Below, in pieces: positions 33,385-43,443 of a DNA stretch of 64,000 nt. The stretch spans positions 928,699 through 992,698 of the forward strand of contig NZ_KN196470.1 in the NCBI RefSeq assembly GCF_000761445.1, read 5' to 3'. Below the pieces are notes generated by a model, which saw only the letters and a program-made list of their open reading frames with translations, searched no databases and was not told the DNA's origin. Position 1 is the stretch's first letter. Every line of letters starts with the position of its first letter. The position numbers were made by a program, and so were the translations under genes. The DNA is from Oleiagrimonas soli (lineage in GTDB: Bacteria > Pseudomonadota > Gammaproteobacteria > Xanthomonadales > Rhodanobacteraceae).

Positions 33385-33464
33385 GGGGCAATCCCGGGCA
33401 GGGCGGCGCGCCTGCCGGAGTGCGCAGACGCATGCGTCGAGACTGTCGCGATCCGCGTGGCGCG

Positions 33465-33941
33465 TCAACGCGGCCGGTAGGGATCGTCGATGCCCAGGCC
33501 CGCCAGAATGCGCGTTTCCAGCGCTTCCATGCGTTCGGCTTCGGCATCCTCGATGTGATCGTAGCCGAGCAGGTGCAACACGCCGTGCACGGTCATGTGC
33601 GCCCAGTGCTCGCGCGCGGGCTTGTCCTGTTCGGTGGCTTCGCGGGTGACCACAGGGGCGCAGATCACCAGGTCGCCGATCAGCGGCAGGTCGATGCCGG
33701 GCGGCAGTTCGGCCGGGAAGGACAGCACGTTGGTGGCGTAGTCCTTGTCGCGGTAAGCGGCGTTGAGCGCGCGGCCTTCGTCGGCGTCGACGATGCGGAT
33801 CGACAGCTCGGCCGGCTTGCGCCGCCGCGCGCCGCGCAGCGCCGCGGCCACCCAGGCGCGGAAGCTCGATGGTGCCGGCACGCCGCGTCGGGCGACGGCA
33901 TAGCCCAGATGGACCCGCGGCTCGGCGCGTGCGTCGCTCAT
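33465..33941 (-). CDS. ybeY: Endoribonuclease YbeY
   Basis: This is a 158-residue single-strand-specific metallo-RNase needed for 16S rRNA 3'-end maturation and ribosome quality control. The zinc motif [11 protein letters not shown] supplies His119, His123 and His129; Arg49 (SIRIVDADE) is also conserved. It ends ...GIDDPYRPR. Its start lies six bases from the phoH stop, consistent with one operon. Confidence 0.96.
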   Translation of the reverse strand: MSDARAEPRVHLGYAVARRGVPAPSSFRAWVAAALRGARRRKPAELSIRIVDADEGRALNAAYRDKDYATNVLSFPAELPPGIDLPLIGDLVICAPVVTREATEQDKPAREHWAHMTVHGVLHLLGYDHIEDAEAERMEALETRILAGLGIDDPYRPR

Positions 33942-33947
33942 CGTGGG

Positions 33948-34931
33948 TCAGTTCCGTTCGTCGCCGTCGGCGCGCTCGGCGGCCTCGTAGGCGCGCACGA
34001 TGCGTGCGACCAGCGGATGGCGCACCACGTCGCGCGCGGTGAAGAAGGTGAAGCTGATGCCGTCGACGCCGCGCAGCACCTCGATGGCGTGGCGCAGGCC
34101 CGAGCGCGCGTGGCGCGGCAGGTCGACCTGAGTCACGTCGCCAGTGATGACCGTTACCGAGCCGAAGCCGATGCGGGTCAGGAACATCTTCATCTGTTCG
34201 ACAGTGGTGTTCTGCGCCTCGTCGAGAATGACGTAGGAATCGTTCAGCGTGCGTCCGCGCATGTAGGCCAGCGGCGCGATCTCGATGACGTTGCGCTCGA
34301 TCAGCTTGGCCACGCGCTCGAAGCCGAGCATCTCGTACAGGGCGTCGTACAGTGGGCGCAGGTAGGGATCGACCTTCTGGCTCAGGTCGCCGGGCAGGAA
34401 GCCGAGTTTCTCGCCAGCCTCGACCGCCGGACGCACCAGCAGCACGCGCTGCACGCGGTTGGCTTCGAGTGCTTCGACCGCGCTGGCGACGGCCAGGTAG
34501 GTCTTGCCGGTGCCGGCCGGGCCGATGCCGAAGTTGATGTCGTTGGTGGCGATGGCGTGCAAGTAGCGCGCCTGGTTCGGGCCGCGACCGCGAATCACGC
34601 CGCGCTTGACCTTGATGACGACTTCCTGGGTTTCCTCGGCCAGGTCCTCGCCGAGTGCTTCGACGCCGGATTCGCTCAGGTGCAGGTTTACCGCAGGGCC
34701 GGTCAGCGCTTCGGTCTCGGTCGCTTCGTACAGCGCGCGCAGGACCTTCTCCGTGGCGGCGATGGCGGCATCCTCGCCGATCACGCGGAAGATGTTGCCG
34801 CGGTTGTTGATCTCCACGCCGAGGCGCAGTTCGATCTGGCGCAGGTGCTCGTCGAACGGGCCGCACAGGTTGGCGAGGCGGGCGTTGTCGACGGGATCGA
34901 GGGCGAAATCGTGTTGGTTGAGCTTGGTCAT
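33948..34931 (-). CDS. ybeZ: PhoH-like ATPase (YbeZ)
   Basis: This 327-residue PhoH family protein has an N-terminal KH-like part (LRQIELRLGVEINNRGNIFRVIGED) and a P-loop ATPase (GIGPAGTGKTYLAVA; Walker B YVILDEAQNTT). It works with YbeY in RNA metabolism. The ATG at 34931 (MTKLNQHDF) matches the family start. It is the first gene of the minus-strand run and is divergent from the tetR gene. Confidence 0.95.
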   Translation of the reverse strand: MTKLNQHDFALDPVDNARLANLCGPFDEHLRQIELRLGVEINNRGNIFRVIGEDAAIAATEKVLRALYEATETEALTGPAVNLHLSESGVEALGEDLAEETQEVVIKVKRGVIRGRGPNQARYLHAIATNDINFGIGPAGTGKTYLAVASAVEALEANRVQRVLLVRPAVEAGEKLGFLPGDLSQKVDPYLRPLYDALYEMLGFERVAKLIERNVIEIAPLAYMRGRTLNDSYVILDEAQNTTVEQMKMFLTRIGFGSVTVITGDVTQVDLPRHARSGLRHAIEVLRGVDGISFTFFTARDVVRHPLVARIVRAYEAAERADGDERN

Positions 34932-35009
34932 TCCGCGAAGGGTAGCGCGCGAGACGGCATGGGGCCATCGCGACGGCAACGTGTCGCGGTTCGTGGCGGC
35001 GCGATTGCT

Positions 35010-35026
35010 TTCAATTAATCATTGAA
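35010..35026. promoter_or_regulatory. Candidate TetR operator
   Basis: An inverted repeat TTCAAT-N5-ATTGAA sits in a conspicuous A/T-rich patch between phoH and the tetR gene, 14 bases ahead of the tetR start. A direct repeat AATTAAT overlaps it (35013-35019, 35025-35031). The position fits auto-repression by the TetR protein next to it. Confidence 0.5.
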
Positions 35027-35039
35027 TTAATTTGTGCGC

Positions 35040-35714
35040 ATGACGACTTCGATTCCCCGAAAGCGCCGGCGCACGCGCGGCGCGGGCCGCCCCAGCGGCG
35101 ACGATCGCGATCTGCGCGAAGCGCTGCTCGATGCGGCGATCCAGCGCTTCGTGCGCGTCGGCATCGGCGCGGCCTCGCTGCGTTCCATCGCCGACGCCGC
35201 AGGAGTGACGCCAGCGATGCTGCACTACTACTTCGGCGACAAGGAGCGTCTGGTGCAGGCGATGATCGGCGAGCGTCTGCTGCCGGCGCTGGCGAAGGTG
35301 CAGGAGCGCCTGCAGGAGGCCGGTGACGATCCGGCGAAGCTGATCGGCGGCTTTGTGCGCGGTCTGGGCGAGGTGATCCGCACGCATCCGTGGCTGCCGC
35401 CGCTGTGGGTGCGCGAGGTGCTGTGCGAGGGCGGTGCGTTGCGCGCGCTGCTGGTGCACGAGCTGGCGCCGAAAATGCCGCACATGCTGGCCGAGCGGCT
35501 GGCGGCAGCGCAGCGGGCGGGGCGGCTGCCCGCGCATCTCGATCCGCGCCTGCTGGTGGTTTCGCTGGTGGGATTGACGCTGTTCCCGGCGGCCGGCGCG
35601 CCGATCTGGGAGCAGATTTTCAATCTTGAGGCATCGACCAGCGACGTGCTCGCGGAACATGCGCTGGGCTTGCTCTCGCAGGGCCTGCAACTGGATTTCG
35701 GAGGCGTCGCATGA
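35040..35714 (+). CDS. TetR-family transcriptional repressor
   Basis: This 224-residue regulator has an N-terminal helix-turn-helix (ALLDAAIQRFVRVGIGAASLRSIADAAGVTPAMLHYYFGDKERL) and a ligand-binding helical domain. A very basic tail (RKRRRTRGAGRP) precedes the DNA-binding domain. An in-frame GTG at 35034 is an alternative start. Its stop overlaps the next gene (ATGA), so it heads a tetR-hlyD-ABC operon and very likely controls it. Confidence 0.93.
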   Translation: MTTSIPRKRRRTRGAGRPSGDDRDLREALLDAAIQRFVRVGIGAASLRSIADAAGVTPAMLHYYFGDKERLVQAMIGERLLPALAKVQERLQEAGDDPAKLIGGFVRGLGEVIRTHPWLPPLWVREVLCEGGALRALLVHELAPKMPHMLAERLAAAQRAGRLPAHLDPRLLVVSLVGLTLFPAAGAPIWEQIFNLEASTSDVLAEHALGLLSQGLQLDFGGVA

Positions 35715-36679
35715 AGATTTCATCGATCGTGACGGCGGTCGCGTTGGCGGCGATCACCTTGCTGACCGCCGGCTGCGGCCGCGACACGCCGCGCGCGCTG
35801 GGCACGCTGGAATACGACCGCATCACCTTGCCGGCGGTGGCGTCGGAGCGTCTGATGCGCATCGACGTGCGCGAAGGGCAGCGGGTGCGCAAGGGGCAGT
35901 TGCTGCTGGAACTGGACCCTGCGCAGACGCAGGCGACCCTGGACGCGGACGAGGCACGCATCCGCCAGCAGCAGGCCCTGCTCGAACAGCTTGAGAACGG
36001 ACCGCGCAAGGAAGACATCGCGCAGGCGCGCGCCAACCTCGCCGCGGCGCAGGCGCAGGCGCAGCAGGCTCGTGATTACTATGCGCGGGTGAAGCCGCTG
36101 GGCGGTTCGGACTACGTCTCCGCGTCCGATGTCGATCAGGCCCGCGCCGCCGCCGAGCGTGCACAGGCGCAGGCTGCGGCGGCGCGCGCGGCGCTGGACG
36201 TGCTGCTGCACGGCACGCGTCCGGAACAGATCGCGCAGACCCGCGCGGCCCTCGCCGCGGCGCGCGAACAGGCGCGGGCGCAGCGGGTGTACCTGGACAA
36301 GCTGCGCATCGTCGCGCCGCGCGACGGCATCGTCGACAGCCTGCCGTACCGTCTCGGCGATCAGCCGCCCGTCGGCGCGCCGCTGGCGGTGATGCTGGTC
36401 GGCGATGCGCCGTACGCGCGCATCTACGTGCCCGAACCGCTGCGCGCCAGCGTGCGCGACGGCGAGCGGGTGACGGTGCACGTCGATGGACGCGACAAGG
36501 CGATCACCGGCCGCGTGCGCACGATCCGTCGCGAACCGGTCTACACGCCGTACTACGCGCTCAACGGCGAGGATGCGGCGCGCTTGAGCTATCTGGCCGA
36601 AGTCGCGCTGTGGCCGGACGCGCGCGACCTGCCGGCGGGTCTGCCGGTGCAGGTGACGCTGCCGGAGGCGAAGCGGTGA
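35711..36679 (+). CDS. Periplasmic adaptor (HlyD/YbhG-type) lipoprotein
   Basis: This 322-residue membrane-fusion protein has a lipobox (LLTAGC, Cys near 22), a biotinyl-lipoyl half motif (LMRIDVREGQRVRKGQLLLELDP), and a long Ala/Gln-rich coiled coil (about 75-195). The second lipoyl half is LRIVAPRDGIVDSLPYRLGD, followed by a beta-barrel. It links the ABC exporter encoded next to it with an outer-membrane channel. The ABC gene's GTG overlaps its stop (GTGA). Confidence 0.9.
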   Translation: MKISSIVTAVALAAITLLTAGCGRDTPRALGTLEYDRITLPAVASERLMRIDVREGQRVRKGQLLLELDPAQTQATLDADEARIRQQQALLEQLENGPRKEDIAQARANLAAAQAQAQQARDYYARVKPLGGSDYVSASDVDQARAAAERAQAQAAAARAALDVLLHGTRPEQIAQTRAALAAAREQARAQRVYLDKLRIVAPRDGIVDSLPYRLGDQPPVGAPLAVMLVGDAPYARIYVPEPLRASVRDGERVTVHVDGRDKAITGRVRTIRREPVYTPYYALNGEDAARLSYLAEVALWPDARDLPAGLPVQVTLPEAKR

Positions 36680-37647
36680 ACACCGAGGCCGAACCGGCGA
36701 TCCGCGCTCGCGGTTTGACGCGGCGCTTCGGCGAACTGGTGGCGGTGGATCACGTCGACCTGTCGGTGCCGCGACAGCGCGTGTACGGCTTCCTGGGGCC
36801 GAACGGTTCGGGCAAGTCGACCACCATCCGCATGCTGTGCGGGCTGCTGACGCCGAGCGAGGGCGAGATCGAGGTGCTGGGCCTGAAGGTGCCCGCGCAG
36901 GCCGAGGAACTGCGTCGGCACATCGGCTACATGACGCAGAAGTTCTCGCTGTTCGAGGACCTCACCGTGCGCGAGAACCTGGAATTCATGGCCGCGGTGC
37001 AGGGCGTGCCGCGTGCACAGACGGGGCAGCGCATCGACACGCTGATCGAGCAATACCATTTCGAGGATCGTCAGAAGCAGCTCGCCGGCACCTTGAGCGG
37101 CGGTCAGAAGCAGCGCCTGGCGCTGGCCGCGGCGGTGATCCACGAACCGCAGCTGCTGTTCCTCGACGAGCCGACCAGCGCGGTCGATCCCGAGTCGCGC
37201 CGCGACTTCTGGGAGAAACTGTTCGAGCTGGCCGACGCCGGCACCACGCTGCTGGTCTCCACGCACTACATGGACGAGGCCGAACGCTGCCATCGGCTGG
37301 CGATTCTCGACCGCGGGCGGCTGGTCGGCGACGGCACGCCAGCGCAGATGACGGCGGCGCTGAAGGGTCGCTCTTTCATCGTCGTGTCGACGCGTCCGCG
37401 CCGGGTCCAGCATGCGCTGGCGTCGTTGCCGGGCGTGCTCAGCGCCGCGCAGATCGGCGCCAGTCTGCGCGTGCTTACCGAGGCGCTAGACGCGGTCGAC
37501 GCCGCATCGATGGACGCCTTGCGCGAACGCATTCAGGCCACCGTGCACGAGGTCGATCCGGACGCCTCGTGCACGCCGTCCGATCCCAACCTCGAAGACG
37601 TATTCGTGGCGGCGACCCACGACGGCCGCGCGCGGGAGGCGGCATGA
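36676..37647 (+). CDS. ABC exporter ATP-binding protein
   Basis: This 323-residue ATPase has Walker A GPNGSGKSTT, the Q-loop in YMTQKFSLFEDLT, signature LSGGQKQRLALA, Walker B LLFLDEPTSAVDP and the H-loop STHYMDEAERC. A C-terminal extension (DPNLEDVFVAATHD) is typical of the drug-exporter subfamily. The GTG start overlaps the adaptor gene's stop, and the permease ATG overlaps its own stop (ATGA), so all four genes of the unit are coupled. Confidence 0.93.
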   Translation: MNTEAEPAIRARGLTRRFGELVAVDHVDLSVPRQRVYGFLGPNGSGKSTTIRMLCGLLTPSEGEIEVLGLKVPAQAEELRRHIGYMTQKFSLFEDLTVRENLEFMAAVQGVPRAQTGQRIDTLIEQYHFEDRQKQLAGTLSGGQKQRLALAAAVIHEPQLLFLDEPTSAVDPESRRDFWEKLFELADAGTTLLVSTHYMDEAERCHRLAILDRGRLVGDGTPAQMTAALKGRSFIVVSTRPRRVQHALASLPGVLSAAQIGASLRVLTEALDAVDAASMDALRERIQATVHEVDPDASCTPSDPNLEDVFVAATHDGRAREAA

Positions 37648-38756
37648 ACGCGCGTCGGCTGTGGGCCATCGTCCTCAAGGAGCTGCGGCAGATGCGCCGC
37701 GACCGCATCACGCTGGCGATGATCCTGGGCATTCCGGTGTTCCAGCTGATCCTGTTCGGCTACGCCATCAATCTGAATCTGCGCGGCCTGCCCGCGGGCA
37801 TCGTCGACCAGGCGCACACCAGCGCCTCGCGCGCGCTGGTCATGGACATGCTGGCGACCGGCGTGGTCGAACCCAGCGAGCGCGCGGATACGCCCGAACA
37901 GCTGATGACGCTGTTGCGCAAGGGGCGCATCAGCGTCGGCATCGTGATTCCGCGCGACTACGAACGACGTCGCGCGGAAGGGCGCGCGGTGGCGCAGATC
38001 CTGGTCGACGGCAGCGACACCGCGGTGCAGAGCGCGGCGCGCCAGCTGGCACAGGTGCCGATCACCGACGACACGCTGCCCGATCTGCGCGCGCCGCCGA
38101 CCAGCACGCCGCCGGAAGGGCACATCCGCGTGGTGGCTTTCTACAACCCGGAGCGGCGCTCGGCGGTCAACATTGTGCCCGGCCTGATCGGCGTGATCCT
38201 GACCATGACCATGGTGCTGTTCACCGCCATCGCCATTGTCCGTGAGCGCGAGCGCGGCAACATGGAGTTGCTGATCGCCACGCCGCTCACGCGCAGCGAG
38301 CTGATGGTGGGCAAGGTGCTGCCCTACGTCATCATCGGTCTGGTGCAGACCTGCCTGATCCTGGCGCTGGGCGTGTGGCTGTTCGCGGTGCCGGTGCGCG
38401 GCTGGCTGGTCGACGTGTTCGTCGCCGCGATCCTGCTGATCGTGGCGAATCTGGCGTTGGGTCTGCTGATCTCGACCAAGGCCAAGTCGCAGTTCCAGGC
38501 CACGCAGATGATGATCTTCGTGTTCCTGCCGTCGATCCTGCTGTCGGGCTTCATGTTCCCGTTCGCGGGCATGCCGAAGGTGGCGCAGTGGATCGCCGAA
38601 GTGCTGCCGCTGACGCATTTCCTGCGCCTGATCCGCGGCGTGATGCTGCGCGGCGCGGGGCTGTGGGAACTGTGGCCGGACGTGCTGGCGCTGGTCGGCT
38701 TTACCGCGGTGATGATGACCGTGGCGATCGCGCAGTTTCGCAAGCGGCTGGACTAG
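37644..38756 (+). CDS. ABC exporter permease (ABC2 type)
   Basis: This 370-residue permease has one N-terminal helix (MILGIPVFQLILFGYAINL), a periplasmic loop of about 140 residues and a cluster of five helices (for example GLIGVILTMTMVLFTAIAI and QMMIFVFLPSILLSGFMFPF) with the ABC2 motif RERERGNMELLIATPL. This layout is that of YbhS/YbhR. Only one permease gene is present, so it probably forms a homodimer. The likely cargo is toxic small molecules; this is not shown by sequence. Confidence 0.91.
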   Translation: MNARRLWAIVLKELRQMRRDRITLAMILGIPVFQLILFGYAINLNLRGLPAGIVDQAHTSASRALVMDMLATGVVEPSERADTPEQLMTLLRKGRISVGIVIPRDYERRRAEGRAVAQILVDGSDTAVQSAARQLAQVPITDDTLPDLRAPPTSTPPEGHIRVVAFYNPERRSAVNIVPGLIGVILTMTMVLFTAIAIVRERERGNMELLIATPLTRSELMVGKVLPYVIIGLVQTCLILALGVWLFAVPVRGWLVDVFVAAILLIVANLALGLLISTKAKSQFQATQMMIFVFLPSILLSGFMFPFAGMPKVAQWIAEVLPLTHFLRLIRGVMLRGAGLWELWPDVLALVGFTAVMMTVAIAQFRKRLD

Positions 38757-38803
38757 CTGCGGTTCGAGCACGCTATCCAGATAAGAGTGCGCGCTTTTCG
38801 TTT

Positions 38804-38883
38804 CGTCATCCCGGCGCAAGCCGGGACCTAGCGGCTGTTTTCGGAGCGAAAGGCCCTGGGTTCCGGCTTGCGCCGGAATGACG
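38804..38883. repeat. REP-like inverted repeat between convergent genes
   Basis: Arms CGTCATCCCGGCGCAAGCCG at the left and CCGGCTTGCGCCGGAATGACG at the right form a near-perfect inverted repeat around a 30-base centre, and each arm is itself a small hairpin. It lies between the ABC permease and miaB, which converge, and may act as a two-way transcription stop. Similar palindromes are scattered in Xanthomonadales genomes. Confidence 0.75.
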
Positions 38884-38905
38884 GTCGGCTTCTAGCGGTC
38901 CGGGG

Positions 38906-40252
38906 TCAGGCGACCTGCTGGTCGTCGCCCAGGTGCACGCGGCCGCGCAGCGAGTTGGCCATGGCCTCGGTGATGAGCACGTCGACGAACTGGCCCTTCA
39001 TGCGCGCGTCGCCCGGGAAGTTGACGAAGCGCATGTTCTCGGTGCGGCCGGTCATCTCGTTCGGGCTCTTCTTGCTCGGTCCCTCGACCAGCACCGTCTG
39101 CACCGTGCCGACCATCGACTCGCTGATGGTCTTGGCGTTGGCGTTGATGGCGGCCTGCAGACGCTGCAGGCGTTCGCTCTTGACCGCGTCGCTGGTGTCG
39201 TCGGGCAGGTTGCTGGCCGGCGTGCCGGGGCGGCGCGAGTAGATGAAGGAGAAGCTGTTGTCGAAGCCGATGTCCTCGATCAGCTTCATGGTCTGCTCGA
39301 AGTCGCGGTCGGTCTCGCCGGGGAAGCCGACGATGAAGTCCGAGCTGATGGAAATGTCCGGACGCGCCTGGCGCAGCTTGCGGATGCGCTGCTTGTATTC
39401 CAGCGCCGTGTAGCCGCGCTTCATCGCCGCCAGGATGCGGTCCGAGCCGGCCTGTACCGGCAGGTGCAGGTAGTTGGCCAGCTGCGGCACGTTGGCGTAG
39501 GCCTCGATCAGCGAGTCGGAGAACTCGACCGGATGCGAGGTGGTGAAGCGGATGCGGCCGATGCCGTCGATCTCGGCGATGGCGTGGATCAGCAGCGCCA
39601 GGTCGGCGATGCCGCCGTCGTGCATCGGGCCGCGGTAGGCGTTGACGTTCTGGCCCAGCAGGTTCACTTCCTTCACACCCTGCTCGGCGAGCATCGCGAC
39701 CTCGCCGACGACGTCGTCGAACGGGCGCGAGATTTCCTCGCCGCGGGTGTAGGGCACCACGCAGTACGAGCAGTATTTGGAGCAGCCTTCCATGATCGAC
39801 ACGAACGCGGTCGGGCCCTCGGCGCGCGGCTCGGGCAGGGCGTCGAACTTCTCGATCTCGGGGAAGGAGATGTCGACCTGCGGGCGACCGCTCTCGCGCT
39901 TGGCCGCGATCATCTCCGGCAGGCGGTGCAGGGTCTGCGGACCGAACACCAGATCCACGAACGGCGCGCGCTTGACGATGGCGTCGCCTTCCTGACTGGC
40001 CACGCAGCCGCCGACGCCGATCACCACCTTGTCGTTCTTCGCCTTGAGCTGCTTCCAGCGTCCGAGCTGGCTGAATACCTTCTCCTGCGCCTTCTCGCGG
40101 ATCGAGCAGGTGTTGATCAGGATGACGTCGGCCTCGGAGGCGTCGTCGGTCAGTTCCAGCCCGTGCGCGGCCTTCAGCACGTCGACCATCTTGGTCGAGT
40201 CGTACTCGTTCATCTGGCAGCCGTGGGTCTTGATGAAAAGCTTGCCGCTCAT
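38906..40252 (-). CDS. miaB: tRNA-2-methylthio-N6-dimethylallyladenosine synthase
   Basis: This 448-residue radical-SAM methylthiotransferase converts i6A37 to ms2i6A37 in tRNAs. N-terminal cluster cysteines are Cys12, Cys49 and Cys83; the radical-SAM cluster is Cys157, Cys161 and Cys164 ([16 protein letters not shown]); a TRAM domain ends the protein. It usually stands directly before phoH; here the TetR-ABC unit lies between them. The next gene on the other side is divergent. Confidence 0.97.
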   Translation of the reverse strand: MSGKLFIKTHGCQMNEYDSTKMVDVLKAAHGLELTDDASEADVILINTCSIREKAQEKVFSQLGRWKQLKAKNDKVVIGVGGCVASQEGDAIVKRAPFVDLVFGPQTLHRLPEMIAAKRESGRPQVDISFPEIEKFDALPEPRAEGPTAFVSIMEGCSKYCSYCVVPYTRGEEISRPFDDVVGEVAMLAEQGVKEVNLLGQNVNAYRGPMHDGGIADLALLIHAIAEIDGIGRIRFTTSHPVEFSDSLIEAYANVPQLANYLHLPVQAGSDRILAAMKRGYTALEYKQRIRKLRQARPDISISSDFIVGFPGETDRDFEQTMKLIEDIGFDNSFSFIYSRRPGTPASNLPDDTSDAVKSERLQRLQAAINANAKTISESMVGTVQTVLVEGPSKKSPNEMTGRTENMRFVNFPGDARMKGQFVDVLITEAMANSLRGRVHLGDDQQVA

Positions 40253-40399
40253 GGCGATTCAATGGGTTATCAGTGAACAGCGCAGTGTACGCCGGGTGCG
40301 GAGGCTTCGCCAGTGACGCCGCCGGACGCTACGGCCGGCGAGGCTTTACTGCGCCGCCTCGTGCCCGAAGCGTGATCGGCTGCACTTGGCAAAATACCA

Positions 40400-41407
40400 A
40401 TGAAAGCGCAGACTTGGCGCATGGTCACTGCCGTTCGCCGTGGGGGAAGCGGCGGCCGCCCGGCCCCCACCTTCCCGTATCTTCGCCGCCTCTGTCTGCT
40501 GGCGACGCTGCTGCTTGCCTGCGCGTGGGCGTGGCCCGGGCAGGCGAGCGGCATGTATCGCTGCACCGGCAGTAGCGGCGAGACGGTGTTCACCACCAGC
40601 AAGACCGGCTACCGCGATTGCCACCGTATCCGTATGCCTGCGGACGAAGGCGGAAGTCCCGAGCGCAAGGCATCCTCGTCCGCCAAGTCGTCGGCTAGCC
40701 CGCCGGCCGCGACCGGCTGGCAGTACCGCGAAGGTACCGCGTCGTCGACGCCGAGCCTGCCTGCGATCAACCGCAAGGCCGGCACCCGCGTGCTGCGCGG
40801 GGCCGTATATAAGGTGGTGCGTGCCGACGGCAGCATCGAGTACACCAACGTTCGCCCGCGCGGGCGACAAGCCCGGCAGGCGCGGACCCAGACGTTGTTC
40901 ACCTACATCGCCACCTGCGCGGCCTGCGATGTGCATTCGCGCATCGACTGGGCGCACGTGCCCTTGCGTCTGAGTGCCTACGCCGACGCCATTCGTCTGG
41001 CGGCCAGCCGCTACGACGTCGATCCGGCGCTGCTGCGCGCGATCATCCATGCCGAGAGCGCGTTCAATCCGCGCGCGCTTTCCAACAAGGGGGCGCAGGG
41101 ACTCATGCAGCTTATGCCGGCGACGGCCAGCGACATGGGCGTGCAGGACGCCTTCGACGCCACGCAGAACATCGAGGGCGGCGCGCGCTACCTGGCGCAG
41201 TTGTTGAAGACGTTCAACGGCGACGACCGTCTCGCCGCCGCCGCCTACAACGCCGGTCCCGAGGCCGTGCAGAAGTACGGCGGCGTGCCGCCCTACGCGG
41301 AAACCGAGGTCTACGTGAAGCGCGTCACGACGCTGCATCAGCGCTACCGTCAGGCCATGCAGCACAGCGACGCGGTGGCGTCGACCGGCGCGGGGCACGC
41401 GGGCTGA
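40400..41407 (+). CDS. Lytic transglycosylase-like protein (SLT domain)
   Basis: This 335-residue protein has a signal peptide or anchor (about 28-50, LCLLATLLLACAWAWPGQA), then a Ser/Pro-rich linker. A C-terminal SLT lysozyme-like domain contains LLRAIIHAESAFNPRALSNKGAQGLMQLMPATASDMG (catalytic Glu in HAES) and AAYNAGPEAVQKYGG. It should cleave peptidoglycan in the periplasm. The start at 40400 has no ribosome site; an ATG seven codons later is possible. It converges with the DegS-type protease gene. Confidence 0.88.
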   Translation: MKAQTWRMVTAVRRGGSGGRPAPTFPYLRRLCLLATLLLACAWAWPGQASGMYRCTGSSGETVFTTSKTGYRDCHRIRMPADEGGSPERKASSSAKSSASPPAATGWQYREGTASSTPSLPAINRKAGTRVLRGAVYKVVRADGSIEYTNVRPRGRQARQARTQTLFTYIATCAACDVHSRIDWAHVPLRLSAYADAIRLAASRYDVDPALLRAIIHAESAFNPRALSNKGAQGLMQLMPATASDMGVQDAFDATQNIEGGARYLAQLLKTFNGDDRLAAAAYNAGPEAVQKYGGVPPYAETEVYVKRVTTLHQRYRQAMQHSDAVASTGAGHAG

Positions 41408-41414
41408 GGATTGT

Positions 41415-42650
<1,236 letters not shown>

Positions 42651-42747
42651 GCGTGCGGACAACGGCTTGTGAGAAAAACGGACGGTCGTGCGTGCTGTCG
42701 GCCGGCCATGAGGAGCCGCATCGCCACAGTCGAAAAGCGCGGTCCGA

Positions 42748-42776
42748 TTGTACGCATCTGACCCTGACGCTACACT
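42748..42776 (+). promoter_or_regulatory. Candidate petABC promoter
   Basis: TTGTAC at 42748-42753 and TACACT at 42771-42776 are 17 bases apart, ahead of petA and clear of the divergent protease gene. The transcript would start near 42783, in front of a run of seven G. Confidence 0.45.
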
Positions 42777-42837
42777 AACGCGATTTTGGGGGGGATGCCC
42801 CAACGTAACCTCAATGGCACAAGTTCCGGAGAGCCTG

Positions 42838-43443
42838 ATGGCGAATGAAGTCGTCGATCACGGTCGTCGCCGGTTCCTGACCGCTACCACAGCAGTGGTG
42901 GGTGGCGTGGGAGTCGTCGCGGCAGCCGTACCTTTTATTAAATCGTGGGAACCCAGCGCGCGAGCCAAGGCCGCCGGTGCACCGGTGGTGGCGGACATCA
43001 GCAAGGTCGAGTCCGGGCAGATGGTTCGTTACGGCTGGCGCAGCGTCCCGGTGTTCGTGGTCAACCGGACCAAGGAGCAGGTGGCGACGCTGACCACGAA
43101 GGACGTCGAGAGCCGTCTGAAGGATCCCAACTGCGACGTCACCAGTCAGCAGCCTGCCTACGCGAAGAATCCGCATCGTTCGATCAAGCCCGAGTGGCTG
43201 GTCATGATCGGTATCTGCACGCATCTGGGTTGCGTCCCCGACTACAAGCCCAAAGTCGGCCCGGAACCGTTCGATCCGGATTGGAAGAGCGGCTTCTACT
43301 GCCCCTGCCACAAGTCGCGCTACGACATCGCCGGTCGTGTCTACGACGGCGTGCCGGCGCCGATGAACATGGTCATTCCGCCGTATCACTTCATGGATGA
43401 CACGCACATCCAGATCGGTGTCGATCCGAAGGAGGCTTCCTGA
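42838..43443 (+). CDS. petA: Ubiquinol-cytochrome c reductase iron-sulfur subunit
   Basis: This is the 201-residue Rieske protein of the bc1 complex. A Tat-type signal/anchor is present (HGRRRFLTATTAVVGGVGVVAAAVP). The 2Fe-2S ligands are Cys127, His129, Cys155 and His158 in CTHLGC and CPCHKS, with Cys132-Cys157 as the disulfide. The ATG at 42838 has GGAGAG before it; upstream ATGs do not fit. Its stop overlaps the petB ATG (TGATG). Confidence 0.97.
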   Translation: MANEVVDHGRRRFLTATTAVVGGVGVVAAAVPFIKSWEPSARAKAAGAPVVADISKVESGQMVRYGWRSVPVFVVNRTKEQVATLTTKDVESRLKDPNCDVTSQQPAYAKNPHRSIKPEWLVMIGICTHLGCVPDYKPKVGPEPFDPDWKSGFYCPCHKSRYDIAGRVYDGVPAPMNMVIPPYHFMDDTHIQIGVDPKEAS

